64,000 bases of DNA from Fasciola hepatica (taxonomy: Eukaryota > Platyhelminthes > Trematoda > Plagiorchiida > Fasciolidae), in contig CANUEZ040000163.1 in assembly GCA_948099385.1 (NCBI GenBank), positions 7,659,001 to 7,723,000 of the forward strand, read 5' to 3'. The notes under the pieces were generated by a model, which saw nothing but the letters and a program-made list of their open reading frames with translations, was not told the DNA's origin and did not search any database. Both the position numbers and the translations under genes were made by a program. Position 1 is the stretch's first letter. The number at the start of each line of letters is the position of its first letter. Shown here one piece after another: positions 12,545-25,357 of the stretch.

Positions 12545-15485
12545 CTGCTCAGATTGATTCTGAATAAAGTGTCTAAAGAAAAATGTGACAGGAATGGTTG
12601 TAGCTGTCCGAGGAAAAGCAGCATTCATACTCAATAAGACTCAGGATTCCGGAAAACCGCGGAAATTAAAGGTTGATCCTAACTGCCAAGAGCAAACGAA
12701 GGAGTTTCTAAGACGGTCCAACCGTCTGAAAGGACAGCGTGTAAAACTCCATCGGGACCCTTATCCTGAGAAACGGCAAAAAGTGAGTCAACCTTATGCC
12801 GAAAACCAGAAGAGAGGGGAGCAATGTGAAACTGAACTCTGTGTCCGGGCTTTTTGTGTGATGTAGGGGAAATTATAGATAAGTTGTACAAATATGCTTG
12901 TGGCGAGCTATCACAGTGCGAAGCAGCAGGAGACTCTCTTTTGGTGGACGGTCGGGCAGCATCCGCCAAACTGTTGCTGACCAAAATTCATGGATTACTG
13001 AACAAACAGGACGGACTGTAGGAACCAGCGCTGGTCAGAATCCCACCAATCTTTGCACTAACGGAAGACCTTGCTAAGAGATGGATTTTTGACTCAAAGG
13101 TCTTCCTACCCGGGTCTGAGCTGCTTAGTTTGCATCAACACTGTAATAGAGATGGAGGAGATGTTGCCATATGCATGCATAAGCGGGTAGCAGTACACCT
13201 GTGTGAATATTGTACGGATCAATATGAGTAAGGAGGAGCACTGTGGTACACAGTGAAATTCTTCAAAAGTGGCTACGTGATGCTGGGATTCATCTGTCGC
13301 AAGCCGGCGGCCGAGTTACGGGGTATTCTGGATTCCGTGCCACGATGTCCGGCGGACGGTCATTGTCTGGCCCTTGGTAACTTTAACGCTCATCAGTACG
13401 ACTGGAAATGGAACACTTACAACAATTTTATGGAAAGGATTTTCCGTTGTCTGCATGAAACAGTATTTGAACTAGCCCAACATCAGACTGTGCAAAAACT
13501 GACCAGTACACAGGAGGGTCAATTATCCATCATTAACCTAGTGTTCTTCTCGCGGAACTTTGACATAAATGAAACAGATCTTTTTACGCTTTTGTGCTCC
13601 AGTGACTAAGAGTGCTGGTCGTCGTTCAGGGTGCTTTGTATTCACTCATCGGGAACCTCAGTAGGGACCGAGTGTTTGGCACGTGACACTCGTTGAAATG
13701 AGGAATGCTGCTGCTGCCCTACCATGGGATTGGTCGTCGGTGACGAAGTGGAAGAAACCTGGAATTTCTTCAAGCCAAAAACAACTGCACTGACCGGTTT
13801 GTGTGCATCTCTAAACAAGCTATGAAGTCTTGCAAAAGGACCTTCTTGATTCCAAAAGGAACTGAGAAGTCAGCTGCGGCAACAAAGCTGAGCTTGGCAG
13901 CAGGTATGATCCTTCAACAATGGATAAGGCAGTTACCTACATATCGAAAGCTGCTTTTCGACGCTGAAAACTATGGAGATACGCAAACATGATGAGCATC
14001 TTGCAGCTGATACCGTCTCAGCACTGAAATATGTTTGAATACATGAAAAAGAGGATCAGGTCTCGCACAGACGTCCCTACACTGCTACGTGATAGAGATA
14101 GGGTGGACTCTGATTACGACTAAGCAGCGCTATTGATGATCAAATATGTTATTATTTGTGCCATGGATAGATGATCTTCGCATCAACCACCTCGGAGTGC
14201 AACAATCACGACGTAGCATCCATTTACGGTGGTAGAATTTGTCGATGCTCAGCAAGGGCTCCAACCACATAAATCGCCTCGTCCGGATGGGATTTATTCA
14301 TTAGTCCTTGGGGAACTGGCTGAAGTCATCGCGTCCCCAGACACTAGATTGCTGAACAATTTGATGGAACACGACAAACTATCATCCAAATAGGAACAGC
14401 TGTTGGCATCCCTACATTCAAAGGCAATAAGAAGACGGAAGCTGCAACTTACCATGCGGTACGTTACGAGTGTGATCGGAAAGAATATGGAACGACTAGC
14501 TTCGATACAATTGCAAGAATACCTAGAATGCAATGAGTTTCTCAGCCCGCAGCTGCAAGTTTTCCGTAAGTGTCGATTAGTCAGTCTAGTTCTCTTTTGG
14601 CGCGTGAACAATGGAACAGCATAGAGCAGAGAGCCACTCTACGGAAGTTATCTATGTTCACTTCAGAAAAACGTTGGATAAAGTGCGGTGTGATAAAAAC
14701 TACAGCGGATCACGAAGAACTACAAGCCGAATTGGATACTGCAACAAGGTGGTTCAAAATGTCGGTTATCCGAGTCAGTTTCCGGAAGTGAATTCAGTTG
14801 CAGCTAAGGAGAAAGAGGCCGAATGACACCTACTCTTTCCGAGGGACAACTCTTCGAGTGTTCGTCGATGAGAGAGACTTGGCAGTAATAATGCCTTTTT
14901 TACTCAAACCACGGGAGCACACTGACAAAGTGTGCGCCCCAGCTGGGAGCATCTATGGTGCTATCCGTCTGACGTTTGGGAAGCTACCTAATTGTGCTTT
15001 CAAACTCCTGTATATTTCTTACGCATGTCCTCAAATGGAATATGGCAGAGCTGCAACATAACACTGCGAGGATGCAGATTTCACGAAGCTGGATGGGGTG
15101 CAGTGAGCCTTCAGTTGCCTCGTGGATGAAATGCGAGGGTCACTTATGACAGACGGTTGGAGTTAACAAGGCTCTTTCCGATATTGTGTCAAAGAGTAAG
15201 AGGTGACCTGATATGCATCTGACGATTATTCTGGGGCAGGATAGGCGAAAATAATATAAGTAATTTCCCCTTTGTGAACAACCGCTCACAAGGGGTACTC
15301 GATAGCGGTAATGAAGGTGCAGTCGAATAGTCTACTGCTGACCTGCCGTCTTTTCAGGATAGCAACAAATGTTGAGGAAATTCACTCCCAGATGACGTAG
15401 TGGGAAAGGCAAACTGCAAACTATTCAAGAGGGATTTCGATGCACACTTGACGGATTGTTGACGTGAATCTCTATCATGAGGCCA
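12545..15485 (+). mobile_element. CR1-clade LINE relic, copy 1 (endonuclease + reverse transcriptase)
   Basis: This is a degraded non-LTR retrotransposon. The apurinic-type endonuclease part spans about 12940-13610: LLLTKIHGLLNKQD, then GGDVAICMHKRVAVHLCE ('GGGVAIYV'), YVMLGFICRKPAAELRGIL and LALGNFNAHQYDWKWNT ('LGDFNAPHIDW', a catalytic region). The RT part includes GIPTFKGNKKTEAATYHAVR, VIGKNMERLASIQLQEYLEC and FLSPQLQVF, then LAREQWNSIE and VIYVHFRKTLDKV (motif A). The C-terminal part includes FGKLPNCAFKLLYISYACPQ, LRGDLICI-like residues and, near 15380-15450, a NSLPDDVV..LFKRDFDAHL-type end. Numerous stops and frameshifts are present. The segment between motif A and the C-terminal part is too short to hold the YADD box, so there is an internal deletion around 14780-14850. 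Confidence 0.85.
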
Positions 15486-15489
15486 CAGC

Positions 15490-16545
15490 CAAGATTGCAC
15501 TGTGATGAGGCTCACACAGGAGGTTTCCCAATGTTTCTAATTACGAAGATTTGAAATAAATTATATCTTTGACTTCCAACAACTGCTAGGGCCTTACGCT
15601 TCTTCGCATATGGTGTGCTCGAAATAGTGGGAATATACTTGAACCCCCTGGTGAAACTTGTTTTATGAATCTACTCAAATTAGGAGCCAGTGGATGGAGA
15701 GCATCCCCAAAATGTACCCCTATATATTGGAGAAAAGGATTGCACGTTGCCACGAATTACAGGAGATTGCAATAGAGAGGCATACATCAATTGTCATTAT
15801 GCAGCAATTCTGCCTTATATCAAAATGAACTGAGTTGAACCAATGAGGCACATTACAAATTTCTAGTAATGACCAGTTCCACTGCACATCATCAGTTGTT
15901 AGTGGGTTGCAACATCCTAATTTAGTGTCGCACTGTAAAATTAATTTTATTTGAGTAATTTTTACTGTCATTTCCAATTCACCATTCTTCTGGCTACATT
16001 TTGATTCTGTTCAGATTCACATTTTATGGGTTAATGATTGAACACAGGTAAAGCAACGACAGTTTTTCCACAGTATTGCTTCCCACTTCATCTTTTCCGT
16101 AAAATATGCTGCGTCCCGTTCTAAGTTCTGATATGGCTGTCTATTACTCATGTACACTAATGGATAAATTGAAGTAGTCGTCGTATCTAATAATGTATCT
16201 TTGATAAAATAAGTGTCGTATCTACCACACTTTGCAAACATACTTTTGCACATCCACTGTCATTCACTCATTTTCCCTTAATCACTCGCCAATTTCTATC
16301 ACATCTACTCATTTATTATCCTTTTTTATTTGTTCTGCCTTGTTCTTCAAAACGGAGAAAGTCTGCATTCCACGGGCAGTTGTTCCACAATTCATTTTCC
16401 AAATAATCTCCACAAACTAAGTGAAACTCTAAAAAGGTTCGTTCAATGTATTTCAAGAGTACCAAGTAGCAGAAAATGACGCAAATCAGCTCGTGATGCA
16501 TGGTTGTCTTGACAGAAAATCAGCGTGAAAAAATTGAATAACTGT
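15490..16545. other. No gene recognised
   Basis: Unique-looking AT-rich sequence between the CR1 copy and direct repeat D1. No coding or repeat motif seen. Confidence 0.5.
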
Positions 16546-16552
16546 ATAAATA

Positions 16553-16845
16553 ATGAGTTCTGTGAATCCAAAGTGATGGATTATCATTCCGTGCTCGACT
16601 GATGGCGGTTTTGAATTCACCAAGAGAATTCTGGGTTTTGACAAAAATATAAACTGTGGAATAGTTCGTGATAAATTTCATTTGTTTTGACAGGACGGGT
16701 GCAGCTAATGCTGTTTTTTGAATCATTCTTCACCAGGTCTCACGATATGTTCCTGCATTGCTCATTAGATTGGTACTAGTAGGGTGAATGGGCAAAAAAC
16801 AACGGTCGAGCTGTCATCACAGTGATCACTGTTACGTGAGAATAT
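16553..16845 (+). repeat. Direct repeat D1 flanking CR1 copy 2
   Basis: Aligns with 18422-18722 in the same orientation. Shared blocks include GGATTATC...TCGGTGCTCGA-like, TTTGAAT/CGAATTT, TGATAAATTT/CATAAATTTTG, GACGGGTGCAG/TACGGGTGCAG, CATTAGATTG and CATCACAGTG. Its right edge abuts the truncated 5' end of CR1 copy 2. No protein motif was recognised. Confidence 0.65.
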
Positions 16846-18410
16846 TCAGTCATCATAAACCTCGGTACAGATTGAGCCTATGACGCATGACTCTTGATAA
16901 AATGAGAGAAGCTGCTGCTGCCCTACCATGAAATTAGATCGTTCCGAACAAAGAAAACAAAACCTGGAATTTTTTCACATTGGAAATAAGTTCACTGACG
17001 GGTTTGTATGAATCTCAACATAGGGGACGATGCCACGCAAAAGGAAAATTCGTGATCCCAAAAGAAACTGCGAAGTCAACTGCGACAACGAAAATGAGCT
17101 TGGCAACTACTTTGATGGAGACATCGTGAACTCTGATTACAGTAAAGCTGTATTGCCGGTGCATCACTATGCTGAATGTTATGCCATGGATAGGTGGTCT
17201 TTGTACGAACCTCCTCGGAGAGCAGCAATCACGACTTTGCATTCGTTCACGGTAGCAGAGGTTGTGGATACCCTCTGAGGACTCCAACCCCATGAGTAGC
17301 CTCGTCAGGATGGGATTCATCCACTAGTTCCACGAGAAATAGCTAGAGTCATCGCATCCCTACGCACAATACTGTTGAACAACTTGATGGAACACGACTA
17401 ACTACCATCAGCATGGGAAAAACTGTTGGCTTTTCTATGTTTCAAGGGAGATAAAAGGCGGACAAACAGTTTCGATAAGACTGCAAGAATACCTAGAAAG
17501 CAATGAGTTTCTAAGAGCACAACAGCATGGTTTTCAAGGAAGTCGATCTTGTCTGTCCAACTCTCAATTGTCGCGTGAACAACCCTAAATGATAAAGCGG
17601 AGGGCCACTCTACGGAAATTATCTATCGTAACTTCGGCAAAGCTGTTGACAAAGTGGCTTGTGGTTAAACCGCAGCGGATCACGAAGAACTACAAGCTGA
17701 TTAAATATTGTAACACCATGGTCCAACGAGTGAGCTATCCTAATCAGTGTCCAGGAGTAAGTTCAAATGTACCTAGGAAGACCGAGGCTTACTGACAGGT
17801 TCTGCTTCCAAGGGACAAATCTTTGAGTTCTCAAGAGGCTTGAAAGTGATAGTGTCCCCTTTGGTGAAACTCAGGAAGCACACTGGGGATGGGTGCGCCC
17901 CAGCTGGGAGCATCTATGGTGCTATCCGTCTGACGTTTAGGAAGCTACCTTATGCTTCATGCAAGCCCCTGTATATATCGCACGTACTTCCTCAACCGGA
18001 GTGTGGCAGAGCTACAACATTCCACTGCGAGGGTGTAGAATTCACAAAGCTGGATGGAGTGCAGCAAGCCGCCACTAGTATCTTCGTTGGACTCCGAGGA
18101 TCGGTCATGACAAGTGCATGGAGGTAACTGATCTATTTCTGGAAGTGTATGAAAGAGCAAGCGGTCACTTGATATGCATCGATGAATAATTTGGGGCATG
18201 ATAAGCCCAAATTACGGGCATAATTTCTCCTGGGTGACAAATCGTGTACAATGAGCACTGGATAACCCTACTGAGCTGCAGTCGAATGGTCCGCCTCTGA
18301 TCTACCATCTTTCCAAGAGAGCAACAAAATTTTCAAAACTCACTCCCAGCTGACATTTTGGGAGAGATGATCAACAAACTACTTAAGAGGTATTGCGGAT
18401 GATTGACTAA
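16846..18410 (+). mobile_element. CR1-clade LINE relic, copy 2 (5' truncated)
   Basis: Homologous along its length to 13640-15450 of copy 1, starting at the segment after the endonuclease domain. The shared GAGAAGCTGCTGCTGCCCTA region (16905) matches 13700. The translation again gives RT motifs (FLRAQQHGFQGSRSCLSN, the 'FLSPQQHGFRKGRSC' motif, near 17510) and the C-terminal ISHVLPQPECGRA. It lacks about 190 bp present in copy 1 (roughly 13905-14100) but shares the same internal deletion that removes the YADD region. It has many stops. The two copies are strongly diverged except for one 46-nt block that is identical (17893-17938 versus 14932-14977). Confidence 0.85.
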
Positions 18411-18421
18411 CTAGATCGACG

Positions 18422-18722
18422 AAGAGTTCTGCAAACGAATGCTCATGGATTATCTCTCGGTGCTCGAATGGTGACGGCTACGAATTTGCCATGAGACTAC
18501 TGGGATTTGATACAAGCAATAACTGTGCACTGGTCCATCATAAATTTTGCTTGGTTTGATGGTACGGGTGCAGTTACTACTGATTGGTAAACCGTTCTTC
18601 AAGATGTCTCATAATAAGTTTTCGCATCGCCCATTAGATTGTTACAAGTCGGATAACTTGGCACGGTACAACGATCGTCCTCTCATCACAGTGTACAATA
18701 TTGTACGAGAATGTCAGAGTAA
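18422..18722 (+). repeat. Direct repeat D2 flanking CR1 copy 2
   Basis: Partner of D1, starting almost immediately after the 3' end of CR1 copy 2. Alignment with D1 is continuous over about 300 bp with small indels. The sequence beyond 18730 no longer matches D1's surroundings. Confidence 0.65.
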
Positions 18723-18729
18723 GCACGAA

Positions 18730-19370
18730 ATGATGAATCCCAAATGTGCTTCATTATTTGGCGACACCATTTCATCTGTTAGTTTAAGACATCACAATTT
18801 AGCTGACAGTCACTTGAGTTCACCAAGTGAACCTAACGCTCACATCGAACTGCAAAGTTTGCTGGATAAATAATTTGCTGCACAAATCTTCGGGGTCCTC
18901 TTCAGACACTGCTCGCGTGCTTTCTGTTGCACAGAAGCTACTACTATCTTCGTTACAGCCCACAGCACAATCCGAACCACTAAACACCTAGTCAAGGAAA
19001 GCTTGGAAGAAGCTTGATTCGTCAATTGTTGCGAAGCATTCCGAAAAACCTGCTGATAGATGTGATTTGTCTTGCTTATATAAGCAGATAAAGTTGCAGA
19101 TAATCGACGGCTAGGTCATTCATTACAATGTGGATACTGTCAAATATTTCATAAAATCTTCCAGTTTCGTAGCAATCATTGAACAGCTTTGTAATCGTGT
19201 ATTCAAGATCATTTCACGGTCGCCAAAAATATGCAATGATTTTCGATCGCTCTTTTTTGAAGAAACGCAATCGCCGTTGTCATAATAGATGAATTCAGCT
19301 GAGTGATTATGAAATTATTCTTTATTTCCATCAGAGCTTCCAAAAAGCGTCTTCCGATAGACCAAATGAC
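18730..19370. other. No gene recognised
   Basis: No motif, repeat or convincing coding segment seen in this spacer. Confidence 0.5.
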
Positions 19371-19374
19371 ATCA

Positions 19375-19790
19375 ATCCCGGTTTGCGAAGTGCCGGGTCA
19401 TCATACACTTCCAGCTCCTTAGCTAAACCCATTATTCTGGCTTTACTGAGAGTGGTTTGCATGACTTGATTCTGAAGGGTAGAGCGACAGACAGGTGAGG
19501 CTAATGAACTGTGGTATGAATGAAACTACGCCGTAGTGCTTTCAAATCCAGATTAGGTGGCTGAATAGGAGGAATTCCTAAAAGGACTTGAAGGTAGAAT
19601 TATTACTCGACTTGCAACACTAATTTCGTTTTAACGAGTGGCGTAGAATATTGCCCGGCAGCACCGTGAAAGCAAAAGCCGGTTGGCTAAATGGTCGTAT
19701 ATGGACAGTTAACGTTATCTTACGGAACACTTACTCACAGCTTCTGCATTTACAATGAACTCACGTTGACAGTGATCGTGAAACTGCGTT
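19375..19790 (+). repeat. Dispersed repeat B, copy 1
   Basis: Aligns with 29020-29440. Shared blocks in order: GTCATCATACACTTCCA / GTCGTCATACACTTCCA, AAATCCAGATTAG, GAGTGGCGTA / GAGTAGCGTA, and TTGGCTAAATGGT followed by CAGTT.ACGTTAT. Divergence is considerable. No protein domain recognised. Confidence 0.65.
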
Positions 19791-19799
19791 GGTGTTTAC

Positions 19800-21860
19800 G
19801 TAGTTTGGTCATGTTGGCCTGTTCGTTCAAACGAAATGTGCCCAGCAGTGCTGGATCTGTTCTCTACCTAGTATGGTTTTACGTGAACACATGTCGAACA
19901 AAGTCCTTCGCATACAGAGCTTAAATGATCTGAACAATGTCTAGAAACAAGAACGTATGATGCATATCATCAGAATAATAATTTGTACTCGAAATTTGTT
20001 GTTTTGCTACTCCTGTCTTAACCTGCAGAGGCAGGTTTCATCGATCACATGATAGGCTTTTCCATGAAAGCAAAAACAGATAGTATTGGTTAACTTGTTG
20101 GATTTGGGGGAATATTTGCAATGTTCATCTATCAGTACCAGTTGGATATCACGCCATGCTTTGTAAGGAGAAAAAGCTGACGAAAGTTCATCTTGAGAGA
20201 AAAGATGGAGAGCTTTCTCTAAAATAACTTATATGAATGAGCGCACTTCGTTTCACATTTGTCATGAGGGGATTTTTACAGTTCAGTTGCAATTTGTTTT
20301 CTTTTTTCAAGAACCAAACCCGCTGTGATCATCCTCATCACAACTATATTCTCGAAGGTATGAGAGATGAAACTAGTCCCACCCGAATAAACCCCAGAAT
20401 AATGTGCACATTGAACCACTCAACGTGGTTGTTTTCAAAGTGCCTAACCTACTGTGATTGAGTGCAGTTGCTACAACAGTATTCAAACAACTTCTCACAT
20501 TATTTACTGAGAAATTGTGAAGCTATTTGCCTTGCCCTTGTGTGAAAACTAGATATTTCTAGTTCAGCTTATGTAAGCTGCGATGCTATTACGTTTGCTT
20601 TACCGTGGACTGAGATTTTGATGTCCATGTGACTGAGTGGTAGACGTACTCAGCATATTCTGTGAATGAAGAAGAGCAACTAGACGCAGGTGTTGTAATT
20701 TGACGCTTTTTATTAATTTCTGAGTAGACAGAAAGATTCAGCCGAAGCTTCGACCTGGATAAGATCACGAATATTCCAGAAGTACTTACATCCCGAGGGA
20801 TGTTGTCCGGCAGCTTATATTGCTCGTTTTCTTGCGAGCCGTCTTCTTCACTTTGTTTTTGAGTAGAGATGTGCAGTTCTTGCCTCGGATAAAGCACATG
20901 TTGGAAGACAGACACATGTGAAGAAATGGTAGCATTGATTTATTCAAAGGAAAGGTGATGAAGCCGCTTCGCTGGCTCGTATGACATCAGCAGAAAACTG
21001 TTGTTTTAGAACATTCGTGAATCCACTCAAACTGTCACTTTCAACTCCCCATATTTTACCAATGACAAAACCGCATATATCTGTAGACCTATCGTTATTG
21101 TGTTCATGTCCATCATGCAAATATGGCAAGACGAACAAATCCCTGCACAATACAAATAGCTAGGATATATAAAATGACGGAGATTAGTAATCCATGTTTC
21201 TACAATCTCTCTATTTGCGGTAGCGTACTATTGGGCCATCATTTTAGACTTGAGAGCGAGTCTCAATGATTATAATCCTTATTAGCCAAATAATCTTCTT
21301 GCATAAGTGGACTGAATGTTGAATGACATTGAAGTTCGTTTGTACGAACTGGTCGGTCCTCAGGCTCGGGAATTTCAGTTTTTTGCTCGACACTTTCCAA
21401 ATATGCCATCTAAAAAAGACTGATCTAAAGGACGCATCCGCAGAAAGCAATTCAAGCATCTGACGTACTGTAAATGACCGCGAACAACAACAAAAATCCT
21501 CAACCCGTTGAGCATACGAACGGGAAATTCGTGTGTCCTGTGTTGGTGTGACTTGCAGTGCAACGTTTAAAAGTAACCTCAATGAAACTAGCACGAACTT
21601 CATATTCTACAGGGACTTCGGTCTATAGATCGAACTAATATAAAATCTCGGGATTGGTACCACCAATAACTCACTTTCATTATGACGGAAATTAAAAAGT
21701 GTAAGTTGGAATTTGTGTGAAAACAATAGACTCGAAATATAATTGGTGTGCCGGATAGCAGATATTATGAGAGTGGTCAGCTGATAACCATCAATTACAT
21801 GCACAGAATTCAATTTTTAAATTGAGTACCTGTAGAAACTATCCCGATTACTTGGACTTT
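19800..21860. other. No gene recognised
   Basis: Open frames of 108 codons (20589-20915, minus) and 119 codons (21244-21603, minus) are present. The latter begins with a hydrophobic stretch after ATG, but there is no donor, acceptor or homology that I can point to. Confidence 0.4.
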
Positions 21861-21864
21861 CAGT

Positions 21865-22350
21865 AAAGCAGAAAACTTAGTCTCACTAGCTTTACGCACG
21901 ATATGGGATGTACACGGCTACAAGCAGCAGAACAAACTCCAAACGTGTTTATCGAAATTTCTTGATTCTAAATAATGCAATACATAAAAATACATAAATG
22001 CAAATGACTTACAGCCAAGTGAGAAACCAAGAAAAAAAGTACAGAAGGTTATCCGATAAATCGGGACAGTGCGGTCATAAACGGTCCACTCAGCAAGGAG
22101 TCATGCGAAACTGTAGCCAGCGCGGTTGCGGTACAGATAGTGTATCAAGAAACGTGAGTGAAAAGTTCTGCAAAATTTTCTGACAAGGGGAATGTACAAT
22201 CATAGAACAATCTAGCCGGGAACATAACGTAAATGTTCACGCACTATATGTCACAAAAAGTAAATCTGAACTGTGTCAGTACAGTGGAAACAGAGAATTT
22301 GATCACAAGTATTCGAGGTTCAAAACGCGTGTACATGCTACTCACGAGTA
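21865..22350 (+). repeat. Dispersed repeat C, copy 1
   Basis: Aligns with 30345-30975. Shared blocks include GCTTTACGCACGATAT, then the AAATGACTTACAG/GAATGACATACAG block, CGGGACAG...GGTC/AGTC, CGAAACTGTAGC and, at the right end, GCTACTCACGAGTA. In copy 2 an AT microsatellite has expanded inside the element. Confidence 0.65.
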
Positions 22351-22399
22351 GGACAAGCGAAGATGTCGTCGAAAATACAAATTACAAAAAGTAATTTAC

Positions 22400-25355
22400 A
22401 GTACCTTTCCACTTAATTTGTTTCGTTTCCGTCCGAAATATTCCAGCCGAGTGAAACAAACTGCATTCGTTTTGTTCCCTTCCGGTTTTTATGATTTTGC
22501 TGAGGTTACTGCTTATTTGTTCATTTGATCTTCTTCACTTTCTCTCCCAATAAGTGTCTGAAAAACATTGTCTGGTAAAGAACTCGGGATTTGCGATTCA
22601 ATGTGGCCGTGCAGTGTTGCTCAGCTTTACCGAATGAGCAAGGAAGTATGGCACAGTGTCGAAGTCAGTATAGTTCGAGCCATTCATCCATGCTATGTAA
22701 GAAGCAATAGTGATGTGCGTACGTGCATGCATGGCAGTAGTCTGGATTGATCAACCGATCAATGAGTTTATCGGTAGAGCCAAGACATCGTCCGCAGTTT
22801 AGCCAATGATGGGATCACGTCAAGTTACGTGGTCTGCTAGAGCGAAAGGAAGGATAGAATCTTCACCTGAATTGAAAGGTTTTTTTGTTACCACATTTAT
22901 CAAAAGCACTGAGCCCGGTGACGTCAACGTGAAGGCCACTGTCAAGGGTCCGCGGCCGTCTACATCATAAGCACTGGTTACTTTAGGTATACGACCTTTC
23001 ATTTGTTTTGCGCTATATAAGGTTTCTGTTCTAGCTGTCACTTCATGAGGGTAGACAATATTCTCGAATATGGGTTTAAACAATGAGGAATCTACAGATA
23101 TATCCATGACAAGATAATTACCACTCCAACGGTTTTTTCATTTGACAAAATCTTTTCCTACGTTTCAATGGAAGCTGCGAAATCTGGATTAGTCGCCCTT
23201 TAATCGCAGACACTTATTGATGGGATAAAAGGAACTACTCATGCTTCACTCAACTTATCCGCCACTAAAAGTCCTCATTCGGTGGCCGGAAAATAAGCCC
23301 TCTCACACGTTTGAAAGTGCGGAAAGTGGCATTCATACCTGGTGTCCGCACATATCACTCATGTATCAATAATTCAGTCAGCATGGGGAACAAAGGAAAG
23401 TGATAACTGTGAATTCATCACTAGTAAGTTAGACTATTGAACTACGATTTTGAAACTGAATTCATTCATTTTAGAGCAAAATAACCAAGGTGATGATTCA
23501 CTTTCTCGTTTTCTTTAACTTCATTTCGCAGAATATTAGGATTTTGATGAAATTACCGTCGTAATGGCTTTGTTCAACAATAACTGTGAAATTACTGTGA
23601 AGGAATACTGAAAAGACTTTCGACTCTGATAGACACGGGTTTTGATAAAATAACCATCGTAGTGTTTCTGTTTATCGAAAATAAGCGAACGATAACTGTG
23701 GATTCACCACACATACCGAGAATACCTTTGAGTTTCAGAGCCACGGGCATTTGTCTCAGATGCACAGTCAGACAAAGATCTAACGCCTGGTGAGTTGATA
23801 TCATCTTGCTTTGGTGTTGGAGGACCTAGCCATGGGAGGTGAAAGGATTTTTTATTTGCATGTTCGATATCGGAGTAAAGTATCAGTGGGCAAAAGGGTG
23901 GTTCTTATATTTTCAAGTCAAAACTCGTGTACGAGTCAACATGCTATCAAACGACTCAATTAGACAGCCAATTTTTGACATCGAAAAGTTGTAAGCGTAA
24001 CTTCAACGCCCACTATTGCAGTGGTTTGCACATGCCCCACGACCTCCAGACACGGAGGTCCCAATATGGCGACTCTTTGGTTACACATCGAGGATGACAT
24101 AGTTGACTTTGAGAACTGTTGAAAACACTGATTAGTACTGCGAAGTCGGATGTTGAGGGATCAGGTCTACGGCGTTTGCAAAGAGAAGAAGAACTGACTT
24201 TCTTTCTGCTAATGTCACCTTCTCCATTATCGCACATTGAAAATCATCATTTGGGACATCGCAATACCTGACTCATCTTCACGCATGAGCTAGCCGCAGA
24301 AAAGCTAGTCAGCAAATGTTGGTCAGTTGAATAAGTCGTTCACGAATATTCATGGATGCCTCTCAATAGGAATATCTGACAGAATTGGATTGTTGCACCT
24401 TATTTTTTCTAGGATATCCTGCCAGTCGAGAATGCCGCTTGACCACGTCTTCCGTGAATGACGTGATGATCGAATTTTTAAACATTTGTGGACCTTTAAA
24501 CATATTCAGTTCGATAGAGCACTGATTTATCTACTGAATGATTCCCACAAACCTACTTCGCAGCAAAACAAGAAGATTGGCTTGAAAGAACACAGGCAAT
24601 ATTAGATAGGCGGACAAGTCCCTTAGGGATTTCATATCTTCCAGAGGTTTCAGGATGTTATTGAAGATATTGCTTGTGCTGGGTCGTGCCTGTTATCTCT
24701 AGAATGCCTGAACGATGTACAGTCATATCGCACATAGTTAATGCTTCTAGTTCAAAGAAATCACACTTGAGGTCATATGTATAGAGTACTGGTTCTGATA
24801 CTCAGTTCCACGGAACGATATTGTAATTATCATCTTATTCAAAGCCAACATACTGACTTCAGAAACGATGCTGCTACTGAAAAGAAGCACCATTCAACCG
24901 TTGGTGATCCCATGAACACTATTATTCGCGTGACTAATCGGAATAGACTAGTTTCGTTCCTCCTATCTCGTTAAATTCTATTTGTGATAAAAACAAATGA
25001 TTGCATTACATATTTCTCTATAAAATATATAATCACTTACAGCAACCTGATAGAGCGGCTTTGTATGCATACAGATGAATCGGAAACAGAGGAGCTCATT
25101 CACGTCCGTTAATATTCGTAAAGCACTTCATGTATTGCTGTAAAATAAGCAGTATTTTTTTTTTCAAATTTAAAAAGCCTGGCGAGGTACCGAATTATGA
25201 CTGGTCCACAAGGTGTGCTCATATTCCTCTTCCTAAGGCAACAGCTCAAGTGTGCACCAAGCGAACACACGCCCAATATTGTACCATTCTAGCTAGGTCA
25301 CATTCCGCAAACCATTCTTTACCAATTCGCTCGCACAACATACTGGATTGACCCA
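22400..25355. other. No gene recognised; faint local repetition
   Basis: Contains three similar short segments with AATAACTGTGAATTC-like cores near 23401, 23581 and 23696. No coding evidence. A minus-strand 95-codon frame (22820-23107) has no recognised domain. Confidence 0.4.
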
Positions 25356-25357
25356 CA

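Noticed and set aside
21244..21603. Minus-strand frame beginning with a hydrophobic signal-like stretch
   Set aside because: The hydrophobic run is short and followed by unremarkable sequence; no donor site near the end of the putative signal, no homology.
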